Notes: a model not told the origin generated them from the letters alone. A stretch of DNA of 64,000 nt from Lacimicrobium alkaliphilum (GCF_002591895.1 NZ_NISX01000002.1:62001-126000), one strand, 5' to 3'; counted from the stretch's first letter, positions 25,572 to 35,493 are shown. Made by a program: numbers and translations.

Positions 25572-28013
25572 GTGAATCCATCACGTGTTTCGTTCCCCGT
25601 ATATCTTTGTTTTATCTTATTTCTGACGGCCTGTGGAGGCGGCGGAGGCTCTGATGGCGGTGCACCAACAACGCCACCGGCGCCAGTTAATAACGCTCCG
25701 ACCATTACCGGCACATCTGCAGCCACAGTAGATGAGGACGCTGACTACAGTTTTATACCCGAGGCCTCAGATGCCGATGGCGATACTCTGACCTTCAGTG
25801 TGGAAAACCTGCCGGAATGGGCTGGCTTTGATACAGATACTGGCGAGCTGAACGGTACCCCATCCAGAGAGGATGCCGGCATATATTCTGACATCGTTAT
25901 CAGCGTATCGGACGGAGACATTACTCAGTCTCTGCCTTCCTTTGATTTACAGGTGTTGGCAGTCAGAGAAATTAGCCTTAATGGTAAAGCCACCGATGCA
26001 CCGCTGAGTCAGGGCGAGATTACTGTCACTGTTGGCGACAACACTTTCAACACCACAGCAGATAATCAAGGAAACTATAATCTGACCATTGTCCTGCGCG
26101 ACGGAGAATACTCACCTGCTGATATGTTGACCATTAAAGCTGTGGGTGCGGGTGAGCAGGCACATATTGAACTTATCAGCCAGATCACATCATATGAGAC
26201 ACTGATTGAAATAGCCGGAAGCGATGAGCAACTCATCGCCTCCGAAATTCCAAGGCTTAATATTACTCAGCTTTCCACCGCCCGATACCTGTTGGCCGCA
26301 GACAAGAATAATGGCGTTGCTGCCACACCAGAGCAGCTATCAGCCCTGGAGCAGGCTATTGATGCCGACAGGCTGCATACCATGGCAGGTCTGATTAAGT
26401 TACTGGCAGACAACCCGGCCTATGCTTTACCTGACTCAGCCAGCACCCTCACTGCCTGGCAAAGTGAAACGACTTCTGCATGGGAAACTGCAATGCAATG
26501 GCTGCAGGAACAAGGGCTGGCAGACGAAAGTGGCGATTATGCCCAGGCCTTTGCACTGGATTTAAACACGGCCATTAATGCCACGTTAACTGATACGGAT
26601 GTTGTGCAGGCCATTACGGATGAGGATCTGGTTGGTATTCATATCCTTTCCCAGGCCCCGCAACAGGGTCATGTGCCATCTAGTGAAATCATTCTGGAGC
26701 TACATGCAGACGGCACCGGCATGGCATTTGTTGAGGGAGTCAAAGGATACGATTACGAAGTTGGAGAATTTGAACTTACCTGGACTAAAGAAGGCAACAG
26801 ATTAATCCTGAATTACCCTTCCAGAGCAGAAGAAGAGCTAGTATGGGTCCCACTCTCGGAAAAAGAGGATATTTACAAAGATTATCAGATTCTGGCCGAT
26901 CAGTATGGTTTTTCGCATGAGCTGGTTGAGCAGATAAATCAGGCCGCTAATGAACATACTATTAACGTCTACCTGGATAAAAAAACAATACAGGAATCCT
27001 ATACTCTGATACCAGGAGAGTCCGGCATTATCTGGGCTCAAGGTTCCCACCAGGTTACTTATACCCTTGATTCATTAACGTCCTACCTCTCGTGTGAATG
27101 TGTGAAAGAACTGCCCACAGCCCAGATTACGCTTAAAAGCAGCCATCAGCTCTATACGCAGGTTGGAATGGGTCAACCTGATATGACAGCAGATTTCTCA
27201 TCTGGAAAATGGGCATTACCGCTCAGTTATACAGTCCCCTCAGCCTATGAAGTGGCCGATGGGAGCCTGGAAATGACGAACTATATTGTTGATCTGATGA
27301 CGGTCAATGGCGAACAGACCACCGCCAGATTAAGCGGCAAGAGCATTGTCGGTAATGTTGAAGAGAATAAACTATCTGTTACCACGGCAAACGAACGCTA
27401 CGAGTATATTCCCTTCGCTAGCAACGGCGTGTTATATGCAGCACTGGTTAATCATTATGTGGATGAGGAACTTGAACAGCGCCTGGTCAGGTGGATAGCC
27501 AAAACGAATCAGCCTGATGATCTTGAGTTGGAACTGACCAATATACTGACTTCTGAACTACCCTATGGATGGAATTCCGTGTGGGAGTTCGGCCATTGGG
27601 CTTCATCGGATTATCAGAACAACGGGTTAATAAAGCAAGAACGGGCGTTTGCTCTTATTTTATCCAAGAATAATGACTACACAAGCATCAATCCTGAAGC
27701 CTCTTCTGATGCTGTTGTTCCGAGTTTCTGGCGAAAAGACTATTCTGGCTGGGAGATAACATCTGAAGGCCTTGTGTCGATGCTTCACGTTATTACAGAT
27801 CGTAGTTACGTAACCAGAGACTGGATTCTTTTAGGTGGAGATGAAAATCAGTATCTGATTCTGGAGCAACGCAGAGGTTTTAACGACAGGAACGGTAACG
27901 GCCAGGTTGATAAGGATGAGGAAGGCCTAATTCAGACCCCTTTGCTGAAATGGCTGCAGAAAGTCGATCTTAGCCAGTGGCAGGAAGCCTGGGAAAATTC
28001 CACCCTGGACTGA
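25572..28013 (+). CDS. Large lipoprotein with cadherin-like/Ig module
   Basis: An 813-residue lipoprotein. GTG is the start, supported by AAAGGAG eight bases upstream. The signal sequence ends in the lipobox L-T-A-C followed by a glycine-rich linker (G-G-G-G-G-S). Residues about 37-130 form a putative Ig/dystroglycan-cadherin-like domain (N-N-A-P-T-I-T-G, D-E-D-A-D-Y-S-F, D-A-D-G-D-T-L-T-F, G-E-L-N-G-T-P). A short carboxypeptidase-regulatory-like segment follows (about 138-185, T-A-D-N-Q-G-N-Y-N-L-T). The remainder is unrecognised except for an EF-hand-like loop near the C-terminus (D-R-N-G-N-G-Q-V-D-K-D-E, about 775-786). It is probably surface-exposed and binds calcium or polymers. It converges with another big lipoprotein gene. 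Confidence 0.75.
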   Translation: MNPSRVSFPVYLCFILFLTACGGGGGSDGGAPTTPPAPVNNAPTITGTSAATVDEDADYSFIPEASDADGDTLTFSVENLPEWAGFDTDTGELNGTPSREDAGIYSDIVISVSDGDITQSLPSFDLQVLAVREISLNGKATDAPLSQGEITVTVGDNTFNTTADNQGNYNLTIVLRDGEYSPADMLTIKAVGAGEQAHIELISQITSYETLIEIAGSDEQLIASEIPRLNITQLSTARYLLAADKNNGVAATPEQLSALEQAIDADRLHTMAGLIKLLADNPAYALPDSASTLTAWQSETTSAWETAMQWLQEQGLADESGDYAQAFALDLNTAINATLTDTDVVQAITDEDLVGIHILSQAPQQGHVPSSEIILELHADGTGMAFVEGVKGYDYEVGEFELTWTKEGNRLILNYPSRAEEELVWVPLSEKEDIYKDYQILADQYGFSHELVEQINQAANEHTINVYLDKKTIQESYTLIPGESGIIWAQGSHQVTYTLDSLTSYLSCECVKELPTAQITLKSSHQLYTQVGMGQPDMTADFSSGKWALPLSYTVPSAYEVADGSLEMTNYIVDLMTVNGEQTTARLSGKSIVGNVEENKLSVTTANERYEYIPFASNGVLYAALVNHYVDEELEQRLVRWIAKTNQPDDLELELTNILTSELPYGWNSVWEFGHWASSDYQNNGLIKQERAFALILSKNNDYTSINPEASSDAVVPSFWRKDYSGWEITSEGLVSMLHVITDRSYVTRDWILLGGDENQYLILEQRRGFNDRNGNGQVDKDEEGLIQTPLLKWLQKVDLSQWQEAWENSTLD

Positions 28014-28040
28014 CCTAATACACTAAGCCTATACACAGCC

Positions 28041-28056
28041 CCCCGCAAAAGCGGGG
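28041..28056 (+). terminator. Possible terminator hairpin of the 813-residue lipoprotein gene
   Basis: CCCCGC-AAAA-GCGGGG forms a 6-bp GC stem 28 bp after the stop codon. Only a weak TCTCTGTT follows, so termination may be partial. Confidence 0.4.
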
Positions 28057-28145
28057 ATCTCTGTTATAAAGATAAGATCTGAAGTGTCACCGAATAATTG
28101 CTTTGCAAACGAGATTAAACTTAAGCGGAAACTTTCTTTATAAAT

Positions 28146-28169
28146 AAAAAGGGCGCCTCTGCGCCCTTC
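28146..28169 (-). terminator. Rho-independent terminator of the LRR lipoprotein gene
   Basis: A GGGCGC-CTCT-GCGCCC stem (28151-28166) is followed on the minus strand by five T. It lies 25 bp after the stop codon of the gene that ends at 28192. Confidence 0.75.
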
Positions 28170-28191
28170 TGGAACGTGATTGAAGACTTAG

Positions 28192-30846
28192 TTAGTCACA
28201 ACTGTACCACCCACTAACCTGAATTCCGGCATCCTCCATTGCTTGTTTGTCATCACAAGTCAGATTGTGTGAGCCTGAAAGATAGACTCTCTCAAGAGAA
28301 GGATGAACCAGCGTTGCAGAAATATCCTCCAAACTGGAATTCCCATAGGCATCAATATATTTGAGCTTGGGTAGCTTATCTATTCCATTCCAGTTAACCA
28401 AAGCTGAATTGTAATCAATCTCCAGTCTCGTCACATTAGGCATAGTGGCGAGACTGTTTAAGCTTACCAGTTGACTGGAATCAACCTCTAAGGTAGTCAA
28501 TGCATCTAAAGTAGGTAAACTAGCTAGTGTCGATAAAGAGGTATTTTCCAGGCTCAAATCCGTTAGGTTGGATAGTTCCGCCAGCTCTGAGAGAGCTGCC
28601 CCATTATCAATATAATACAAAGTAATACTGGTCAAATTAGGAAGTTGCGCAATCCCCTCCATGGAAGCTACTTTAGAATGACAGCGGATACTGGTTATAT
28701 CCATCGCATCTGACCCACGCTGTCGTATACACGAACTCAGATTTTCATCCGCAAATACCAGGTTCGTTACGGGAACCTCTACACAGTCAGCTGGCACTTT
28801 GAAATCAATATTAGAGAACAATTCCTCTGTCTCAGCCAATGTCTGACAGGTCAGTTCATTGGCCTGTCGAACATCTAGATAGCGAAGCGATGATGTATTC
28901 TTGAGGAAATTCAGGCTGGTCAAACGCCTTGATTGCATAGTCACCGAACTCAGTTTAGTCAGCTCCGCCAGGTCCGGCATAGTTTCTATCTGGTTCCTGC
29001 CAACATACAAAGCCTCCAGATTGGTCAATAACTCGAGTCCATCTCCACTGGTTGTTGCATAAGAGCCAGACTCTACTACGAGGATCTGAAGATTATCCAT
29101 TTCTTTCAGAAAGCCAAAGTCGCTGGTTTGTAGCTCTTTAATACTAAGCAATGCTACCGAGCTAGCTGTTCCCAAATTGATCGCATCCTGCTCATTTAAA
29201 TAACCCCAGTAAACGGCTTCCAAACCTTCCAAGGCACTCAAATCTGGCAGACTCCCGTTGGTATTCAAATACTCGGCTTCTAAGGTCTGTAAAGAGATTA
29301 TTGAGGATAAAAAGCTCAGATCATTGATATGACTATTACTTATGTTCAGGTAAGTCAGTTGTTCAAGTTCCGTTAACGCCTCGGTGTTTAAGGAAATACC
29401 GTAATTACCAGTATTCGATAAATCTAATGATTTAAGACTGCTAAGACCCGACAAGGGTTGAAGCTCACTGAGGTTGTCAAGTTGGGCCAGACTTAATTCT
29501 TCAAGATTGGTAAGTTGCCCGATTGCACTGATATCACTGATTCGCCTGTTACCGGACAGATCAAGAGACTCCAGAGCGGTCAGTTCAGCAAGAAAGCCCA
29601 GAGTACTGATATCAACCTGGGACAAGGTCAGTGATTTCAGTTTGGTAAGATTAACGATAGTCTGATAACCAGACAGCAAATTGGTATTTTTAACACTCAG
29701 TGCTTCAAGCTCTGTCAGTTGCTCAACAAATTCAATATCCAGTTCACCACCAGAACCGCCGAGACTGAGTTCCTTGAGAGCTGTGAGTTGATCAAGAGGG
29801 CTCGTATCGATTTGCGATAACCCCTCAATATTCAGACTCTCTAACTGCCCCTGATTTAACAACGCACTAAGATCTCTAACTTGGTAGTTGTAGCTTATAT
29901 CCAACGACTTTAAGTTGTTTAAATCAACCAGAAAAGACAGCGTATTTAATCGGGTATTAGACAAGGTCAAATGAGTAAGGCTTTCGAGTTCTTTCAGGCC
30001 CCCAACGTCTGTGACCTCAATATTGCGTATATCCAGCGCCTCCATATCCGTCGCTGAAGTCAGACTAGCCAGAGAGACGCCAGGCCAGTTGCGGTTTGAA
30101 TCCAACTCTAATGTTTTAAGTGCTGTTAACGGCGCTAATTGCTCACTCAGGCCATAAAGAGTTCCCTGTGTCTCAATTTTAAGCGTTTGCAGGCCTTGCA
30201 GACCGGCCAGATTCATTGTAATACCGGTGTTATTCTTAGTGATATCCAGATGTTTCAGTGTGTCCAGATAAGCAATACCATCCGTATTCTGTAAAGCACT
30301 GCCCTTAATAACCAGTGACTCGAGTTGTGTCATTTCAGCGATACCATCCAGATCAGCGATAGAATAACCATCGCAAGTCAAAGATCTGGTGCCGGAATCC
30401 GCTGATTGAGCAGACAGGCAGTTTGACAAGCCTGGATCCGCAATTAAAGACTTATCAATCTCCGGATAAACCGATAAATCTACCGTTACAGATGCAGTAG
30501 CTGTATCCCCGTCGTTATCGGTTACGGTGAGAGAAAATTCCAGTTGCTCTTCTTCGGTCAGTGCCGGGGCACTAAAACTCAGTATTGAGGTGGTACCTCC
30601 CAACAGTTCGACTTCTGTACCAGAGGTCTGTGACCATTGATAACTATCTATCTGGCCGTCTGCATCAGATGCCTGTGCGGAAATCTCAATACTATCCCGC
30701 TCAAAGGCTGTGACAGATTCTAAACCGGAGATAGTGGGTAGCTGGTTTGGTGCCTGCGGCTGTGGCGTTGGCTGACTGTCTGATGAACCACCACCGCATG
30801 CACAAAGCACAAGACATGCTAGAGATATTAGATACTGTTTACTCAT
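28192..30846 (-). CDS. Surface lipoprotein with two capped leucine-rich-repeat domains
   Basis: About 884 residues, from the ATG at 30846 (a TTG 12 bp earlier has no ribosome-binding site). The signal sequence ends in lipobox L-C-A-C followed by G-G-G-S-S. Residues about 36-125 form a PKD/REJ-like domain (S-D-A-D-G-Q-I-D-S-Y-Q-W, V-T-D-N-D-G-D-T). About 25 internalin-like 22-residue repeats follow (L-T-x-L-x-x-L-x-L-S-x-x-x-I-x-D-L). Unusually there are two N-caps with paired Cys (about 143-160 and 706-712) and two matching C-caps starting L-T-C (about 665 and 862). The protein therefore holds two separate LRR units. It probably binds proteins or polysaccharide at the cell surface. The partner is unknown. 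Confidence 0.8.
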   Translation of the reverse strand: MSKQYLISLACLVLCACGGGSSDSQPTPQPQAPNQLPTISGLESVTAFERDSIEISAQASDADGQIDSYQWSQTSGTEVELLGGTTSILSFSAPALTEEEQLEFSLTVTDNDGDTATASVTVDLSVYPEIDKSLIADPGLSNCLSAQSADSGTRSLTCDGYSIADLDGIAEMTQLESLVIKGSALQNTDGIAYLDTLKHLDITKNNTGITMNLAGLQGLQTLKIETQGTLYGLSEQLAPLTALKTLELDSNRNWPGVSLASLTSATDMEALDIRNIEVTDVGGLKELESLTHLTLSNTRLNTLSFLVDLNNLKSLDISYNYQVRDLSALLNQGQLESLNIEGLSQIDTSPLDQLTALKELSLGGSGGELDIEFVEQLTELEALSVKNTNLLSGYQTIVNLTKLKSLTLSQVDISTLGFLAELTALESLDLSGNRRISDISAIGQLTNLEELSLAQLDNLSELQPLSGLSSLKSLDLSNTGNYGISLNTEALTELEQLTYLNISNSHINDLSFLSSIISLQTLEAEYLNTNGSLPDLSALEGLEAVYWGYLNEQDAINLGTASSVALLSIKELQTSDFGFLKEMDNLQILVVESGSYATTSGDGLELLTNLEALYVGRNQIETMPDLAELTKLSSVTMQSRRLTSLNFLKNTSSLRYLDVRQANELTCQTLAETEELFSNIDFKVPADCVEVPVTNLVFADENLSSCIRQRGSDAMDITSIRCHSKVASMEGIAQLPNLTSITLYYIDNGAALSELAELSNLTDLSLENTSLSTLASLPTLDALTTLEVDSSQLVSLNSLATMPNVTRLEIDYNSALVNWNGIDKLPKLKYIDAYGNSSLEDISATLVHPSLERVYLSGSHNLTCDDKQAMEDAGIQVSGWYSCD

Positions 30847-31181
30847 TTTCTGACCCAAGTTTTATTATATTAATGTCAAAATCAAAGGAAAAAACGAGCA
30901 TGAGAGTCGGAGGTATTGCGTCTCATCCATGGCGCTTGGTCATTCCTTTGCTTGATGAAGCGTTTTTCTGAAGGTGTTAAAAAACGCTCTAAAAATACCA
31001 AACATTCACGAATATGTAAATAAATGTGCTTATCGGACAGTTTCTTACTTTAGTTGCTCCAACAAAATGCGTGAAGCAATTTCGTGCAGTAGCTATGGAT
31101 TGATTAGTTCGCCTGTCTCTTGATTCCGGCGTCTATCCATGGCCCAATAGCCTGATTGTCAGCTAACCCCGAACCTGCCCC
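30847..31181. other. Intergenic spacer between LRR lipoprotein and ampG-like genes
   Basis: No gene is supported. A 9-bp inverted repeat AGCGTTTTT / AAAAACGCT spans 30959-30988. On the minus strand a TATAAT lies at 30864-30869, close to the LRR gene start. Otherwise the stretch is AT-rich and without features I can name. Confidence 0.4.
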
Positions 31182-32726
31182 TTGTCTTTTGTTGTTGAAC
31201 AACTAAACCATTTTCGTAACCGCACAATGCTGAGCATTTTTCTGTTAGGCATCGCCAGTGGTTTCCCCTGGGTGATGATAGGCTCGGTGATGTCGGCCTG
31301 GCTTAAAGATGCCGGGCTGACACGTTCTGCGATTGGGTATTTTTCCGCTGTTTTTGCGGTTTATTCGATTAATTTCCTGTGGTCGCCACTGGTAGACAGG
31401 ATAAGACTTCCCCTGCTGCAGGCTTTAGGTCAGCGCCGGGGCTGGATTTTACTGATGCAATGGCTGATGGTGCTGGGCTGCCTGGGGCTGTCATTGGTGG
31501 ATCCCACCCAGACCCTGACCTTTGCCGGCCTCACGGCTCTGGCCATCTCGTTGTCATCGGCTACTCAGGATATTGTTATCGATGCGTTCCGGATTGATAG
31601 CATTCCAGCCGACCAGAACGAACAACAATCTACTGCAGCGGCCATGGCTACCTCAGGCTGGTGGACCGGCTATGCCGGTTTAGGAGCAATACCGTTTTTT
31701 ATGGCTGACCTGCCGGGCTGGCAATGGTCGGATATTTATCTGTTGCTGGCGGGTATTATGGCGCTGTTAAGTATTGGCGTATGGGTTGCCAATGAGCCCA
31801 AATCCTATCGTGAAAATGTTTACCAACAGGCGCAGAGCCGTTACCTGAGCGCCATATCAGTGCACAAACATCAGGCTACGCTGGTATTAACAGCCATCAT
31901 TGTTGCCATTGCTCTGTGCATAACACAGGTTTTTGCCCCCACCTGGTTCAGCTATCAGACCGGCGCAATTAACCTGGTAGTAGCGGGGCTGGCTATCTTA
32001 GCTATCAGTAATATCAGCAGAATGCTGCGCCAGGCACCCGCACAGGGGCCCGTTGCAGCAGGCAGCACACAAAAAGCCCTGGCCTGGCTGCTGGTATCCC
32101 TCGGTGAGCCCTTGCGGGACTTCTTTAACCGCAACGGCGTCAAAGTCGCGCTGTCACTGTTGTTATTTGTGGTGTTGTTTAAGATGGGCGAAGCCATACT
32201 CGGGCGCATGAGCATTGTCTTTTACAAAGAGATCGGTTTCAGCAACTCAGATATCGGCGCTTATTCCAAGCTTCTGACCTGGGCGGTGACCATTGTTGCC
32301 TCTGTTACTGGCGGGCTGTTGAATCTGCGTATTGGCATTATAAAAGGGTTATTTGTCGGAGGCATCGTGATGGCGGCCAGCAACCTGTTATTTGCCCTGA
32401 TGGCCTCGGTGGGCCCGGATAAAACGCTGTTATTTGTCACCATCGTGGTGGATGGCTTTACCGCCGCCTGGGGTACCGTGGCGTTTATGGCCTTTATCTC
32501 GGTACTGTGTAACCGCGCTTTTACTGCCAGCCAGTATGCGCTGCTGGCCAGCATAGGTACCTTCGGGCGCACCACGCTGGGCGCCTACAGCGGTGTCATC
32601 GTCGATTACTTTGATGGTAACTGGCAAATATTCTTTGTGCTGACTGCACTGATGGTACTGCCGAGTCTGATATTACTCTATCTTATCCGGAACAAAGTGC
32701 GGGCGATTGCAGGCGACAGAGCCTGA
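31182..32726 (+). CDS. ampG: AmpG-like major facilitator permease
   Basis: A 514-residue membrane protein with about 12-14 helices. The start region L-G-I-A-S-G-F-P-W-V-M-I-G, the first-loop segment N-F-L-W-S-P-L-V-D-R and the S-S-A-T-Q-D-I-V-I-D-A-F-R-I-D motif at the end of the first half are the AmpG signature. AmpG imports GlcNAc-1,6-anhydro-muropeptides from the periplasm for cell-wall recycling and, where present, beta-lactamase induction. The best start is uncertain: TTG at 31182 fits family length, while the first ATG at 31227 would remove the N-terminal amphipathic stretch. It converges with nqrM. Confidence 0.85.
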   Translation: MSFVVEQLNHFRNRTMLSIFLLGIASGFPWVMIGSVMSAWLKDAGLTRSAIGYFSAVFAVYSINFLWSPLVDRIRLPLLQALGQRRGWILLMQWLMVLGCLGLSLVDPTQTLTFAGLTALAISLSSATQDIVIDAFRIDSIPADQNEQQSTAAAMATSGWWTGYAGLGAIPFFMADLPGWQWSDIYLLLAGIMALLSIGVWVANEPKSYRENVYQQAQSRYLSAISVHKHQATLVLTAIIVAIALCITQVFAPTWFSYQTGAINLVVAGLAILAISNISRMLRQAPAQGPVAAGSTQKALAWLLVSLGEPLRDFFNRNGVKVALSLLLFVVLFKMGEAILGRMSIVFYKEIGFSNSDIGAYSKLLTWAVTIVASVTGGLLNLRIGIIKGLFVGGIVMAASNLLFALMASVGPDKTLLFVTIVVDGFTAAWGTVAFMAFISVLCNRAFTASQYALLASIGTFGRTTLGAYSGVIVDYFDGNWQIFFVLTALMVLPSLILLYLIRNKVRAIAGDRA

Positions 32727-32782
32727 CAAAAAGCAAAGATTGGAGCGGCATAAACGACTATCCGCCCTGCCCGCCAGGATAA

Positions 32783-33016
32783 TCAGATGATTTTATTCTG
32801 CTGCCATTCCTCTAGCTTTTTCTGGCGCGCCTGCTCACGTTCCTGACGAGCCTTTTTGCGATCGCAGGGCTCGGGGCAGTCACAGGCCTTTTCGATTCCG
32901 ATGGAACCTAAACCACCACAGCTGCCTGAAATACTTTTCTTCTGCACCAGATAGCCCACTGACATGGACACCACGACCAGAAGAAAAAAGCCGAACGCCA
33001 GAAAAAATGTACTCAC
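32783..33016 (-). CDS. nqrM: Na+-NQR maturation factor NqrM
   Basis: A 77-residue protein with one N-terminal membrane helix (F-F-L-A-F-G-F-F-L-L-V-V-V) and a Cys-rich segment, C-G-G-L...C-D-C-P-E-P-C, then a basic coiled tail. The conserved cysteines and the place directly after apbE identify NqrM (DUF539), needed to insert the iron centre of the Nqr complex. The start is GTG with AAGGA eight bases upstream. It lies 14 bp after apbE and belongs to the same transcript. Confidence 0.9.
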   Translation of the reverse strand: MSTFFLAFGFFLLVVVSMSVGYLVQKKSISGSCGGLGSIGIEKACDCPEPCDRKKARQEREQARQKKLEEWQQNKII

Positions 33017-33030
33017 AAAACCATCCTTAA

Positions 33031-34041
33031 CTACTGAATATAAGGTTCAAACCCGGGCGTATTATACCCTTTAAAGCCGTCTTTTTCGCGGGTGATCAGC
33101 AAAACGGCCAAATTATGTTGTTTGGCAAAGGCAAGTCCTCTTTCCGCCCCCATGATATTCAGGGCCGTAGCCAGGCCGTCAGCCGTCATACTGGAGGGAT
33201 GTACCACCGTAACTGAAACCAGATTGTGCTGGATTGGATAACCTGTGGTTGGGTCAATCAAATGGGAGTAGCGCACACCTTCCTGTTCGTAATAGTTGCG
33301 ATAGTCACCGGATGTTGCCAATGCGTTATCACCGATGCTGATAATCTGCTGTACAGCACGCTCTGTGGAGACCGGTTTTTCTATCGCTACCCGCCAGGAC
33401 TGACCCGATGCCTTTATGCCTTTAAGACGCATCTCGCCACCAATCTCCACCAAGTAGTGTTCAATGCCCTGCTCCTGCATAAAGTCAGCCACCACATCCA
33501 CCCCATAACCTTTGGCGATAGTCGACAGATCCACATAGAGATCCGGTTGCAATTTACGCGCACTGTTTGTATCCAGTACCAGTTTATCCAGCCCAATGGC
33601 CGCCTGCACTGCCTCGATTTGTTGTGGCGATGGGATTTTCTCCGGCCGCGCCTTGGGACCGAAACCCCATAAATTTACCAGCGGGCCAACCGTCACATCC
33701 AGCAGGCCACCACTGAGCTCTCCCAGTCGCTTTGCCTCCCGCATCACCAGCAGGGTCTCATCAGACAAAGGAAAGGGCTCGGTACTCTGCCACTGATTAA
33801 ACTGCGACAGTTCTGACTGCGGATCGTAAGTGGACATCAGCGCATTGACGCGCTGAAGTTTACTGTCAATCTGTTGCTGCAATTGCACTTCGTCCAGCCC
33901 TGCGCTGTTTACAAACTTAATGTTATAGGTCGTGCCCATTGTCTGGCCATGCAATACAGATTCTGCCGGAGCTTGTGAACAGGCCACCAATATAAATAAT
34001 ACCAAAGGCCATAAATAAAACTGTAAACTACTGAATTTCAA
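33031..34041 (-). CDS. apbE: FAD:protein FMN transferase ApbE
   Basis: A 336-residue lipoprotein (lipobox L-V-A-C, Cys about 21) that covalently attaches FMN to Thr residues of NqrB and NqrC in the periplasm. It has M-G-T-T-Y-N-I, M-S-T-Y-D-P-x-S-E-L-S-Q-F-N, D-L-S-T-I-A-K-G-Y-G-V-D, L-V-E-I-G-G-E and the metal-site region T-S-G-D-Y-R-N-Y and H-L-I-D-P-T-T-G. The start codon is TTG; no nearby ATG would give a signal peptide. It is separated from nqrF by 219 bp with a terminator and a repeat element, so it needs its own promoter or read-through. Confidence 0.93.
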   Translation of the reverse strand: MKFSSLQFYLWPLVLFILVACSQAPAESVLHGQTMGTTYNIKFVNSAGLDEVQLQQQIDSKLQRVNALMSTYDPQSELSQFNQWQSTEPFPLSDETLLVMREAKRLGELSGGLLDVTVGPLVNLWGFGPKARPEKIPSPQQIEAVQAAIGLDKLVLDTNSARKLQPDLYVDLSTIAKGYGVDVVADFMQEQGIEHYLVEIGGEMRLKGIKASGQSWRVAIEKPVSTERAVQQIISIGDNALATSGDYRNYYEQEGVRYSHLIDPTTGYPIQHNLVSVTVVHPSSMTADGLATALNIMGAERGLAFAKQHNLAVLLITREKDGFKGYNTPGFEPYIQ

Positions 34042-34121
34042 ACTATTTCTCTGATGTTATACCACTCATTCCAGACCATAAAACTGACCACAACCGCATT
34101 TGATACTCACAACAAAAAATA

Positions 34122-34196
34122 TCACCGCAGAGTCTCAGAGGAAGCGGAGACTTTGATCTCTGTTTTCTCTGCGAACTCTGCGGCTCCGCGGTAAAA
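34122..34196. repeat. CRCAGAG-type intergenic inverted repeat (copy 3)
   Basis: The left arm TCACCGCAGAGTCTCAGAGG..GCGGAGA and the right arm TCTCTGCG..CTCTGCGGCTCCGCGGTAA form an imperfect hairpin. It lies inside the nqrF-apbE spacer, next to the nqrF terminator. Confidence 0.75.
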
Positions 34197-34221
34197 AAAC
34201 TGTTTGTGGTGTAGTTGTTAC

Positions 34222-34249
34222 AAAAAAGGGGCCCGAGGCCCCTTTTTTT
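34222..34249 (-). terminator. Intrinsic terminator after nqrF
   Basis: AAAAAAGGGGCC-CGA-GGCCCCTTTTTTT is a strong GC stem with A/T runs on both sides, 11 bp past the nqrF stop. It should end the nqrABCDEF transcript before apbE-nqrM. Confidence 0.85.
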
Positions 34250-34260
34250 ATTTCCGAATA

Positions 34261-35493
34261 TCAGCCGCCGAAATCGTCGAGCATAATATTTTCATCTTCA
34301 ACGCCCATTTCCTTGAGCATATTGATGACAGCCGCATTCATCATTGGAGGTCCACACATGTAGAACTCACAATCTTCCGGGGCCGGGTGATCCTTGAGGT
34401 AGTTTTCCAGCAATACCTGATGGATAAAGCCAGTGTAACCTTCCCAGTTATCTTCAGGCTGCGGATCAGACAATGCCACATGCCAGGTAAAGTTATCGTT
34501 TTGTTCCTGTAGTTCATCGAAATCTTCTACATAGAACATTTCACGCAGAGAACGGGCACCATACCAGAAGGTGATCTTACGGTCGGTATTGAGCCGACGC
34601 AGTTGATCGAAAATGTGTGAACGCATAGGTGCCATACCGGCACCTCCACCCACAAACACCATTTCCGCATCCGTCTCTTTAGCAAAGAATTCACCGAAAG
34701 GACCTGAAATGGTCGCTTTATCACCTTCCTTCAGACTCCAGATATAAGAAGACATCTTACCGGCAGGCAGGCTCAGATTGTTTGGTGGCGGAGTGGCAAT
34801 CCTGACATTCAGAAGAATAATCCCTTTCTCTTCCGGGTAGTTAGCCATGGAATAAGCACGAATGACCTCTTCATCCACCTTAGATTCGATATCAAAGAAA
34901 CCGAAACGCTCCCAGTCAGGCTTATACTCATCAGGGATCTCGAAGTCTTTATATTTGACGTGGTGAGGTGGAGCCTCAATCTGAATATAACCACCGGCAC
35001 GGAAAGGCACGCTCTCCCCATTGGGGATTTTGAGCTTAAGTTCCTTAATGAAGGTGGCCTTGTTGTCATTGGAAATAACTTCACAGTCCCACTTCTTGAT
35101 ACCGAAGACTTCGTCTTCGAGCTCAATTTTCATATCCTGCTTGATGGCCACCTGACAGGACAGGCGGCAACCTTCACGGGCTTCGCGCTTGGTAATATGG
35201 TCAAGTTCGGTAGGCAGAATCTCACCACCACCGTCTTTAATATCTACCCGGCACTGGCCGCATGAACCGCCACCGCCGCATGCGGAAGAAACGAAAATAC
35301 CCGCGTTAGCCAGCGCCCCGAGTAGTTTGTCACCGGGGTATGCGGTAATAGATTTTTCCGGATCACCATTGATTTCGATGGTGACTTCACCGGAAGGCAC
35401 CAATTTTGACTTGGCGAAGGTAATGATGAACACCAGCACCAGCACGATGGCGATGAACATGCCGACACCAAGATAAATCTCTACTTGATTCAT
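34261..35493 (-). CDS. nqrF: Na+-translocating NADH:quinone reductase subunit F
   Basis: A 410-residue NADH-oxidising subunit and entry point of electrons. It has one N-terminal membrane helix (about 3-26), a plant-type [2Fe-2S] ferredoxin domain with Cys72, Cys78, Cys81 and Cys113 ([10 protein letters not shown] ... L-S-C), and a FAD/NADH reductase domain ([30 protein letters not shown]). AGGAG precedes the ATG. It is the last gene of nqrABCDEF and is followed by a strong terminator. Confidence 0.97.
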   Translation of the reverse strand: MNQVEIYLGVGMFIAIVLVLVFIITFAKSKLVPSGEVTIEINGDPEKSITAYPGDKLLGALANAGIFVSSACGGGGSCGQCRVDIKDGGGEILPTELDHITKREAREGCRLSCQVAIKQDMKIELEDEVFGIKKWDCEVISNDNKATFIKELKLKIPNGESVPFRAGGYIQIEAPPHHVKYKDFEIPDEYKPDWERFGFFDIESKVDEEVIRAYSMANYPEEKGIILLNVRIATPPPNNLSLPAGKMSSYIWSLKEGDKATISGPFGEFFAKETDAEMVFVGGGAGMAPMRSHIFDQLRRLNTDRKITFWYGARSLREMFYVEDFDELQEQNDNFTWHVALSDPQPEDNWEGYTGFIHQVLLENYLKDHPAPEDCEFYMCGPPMMNAAVINMLKEMGVEDENIMLDDFGG

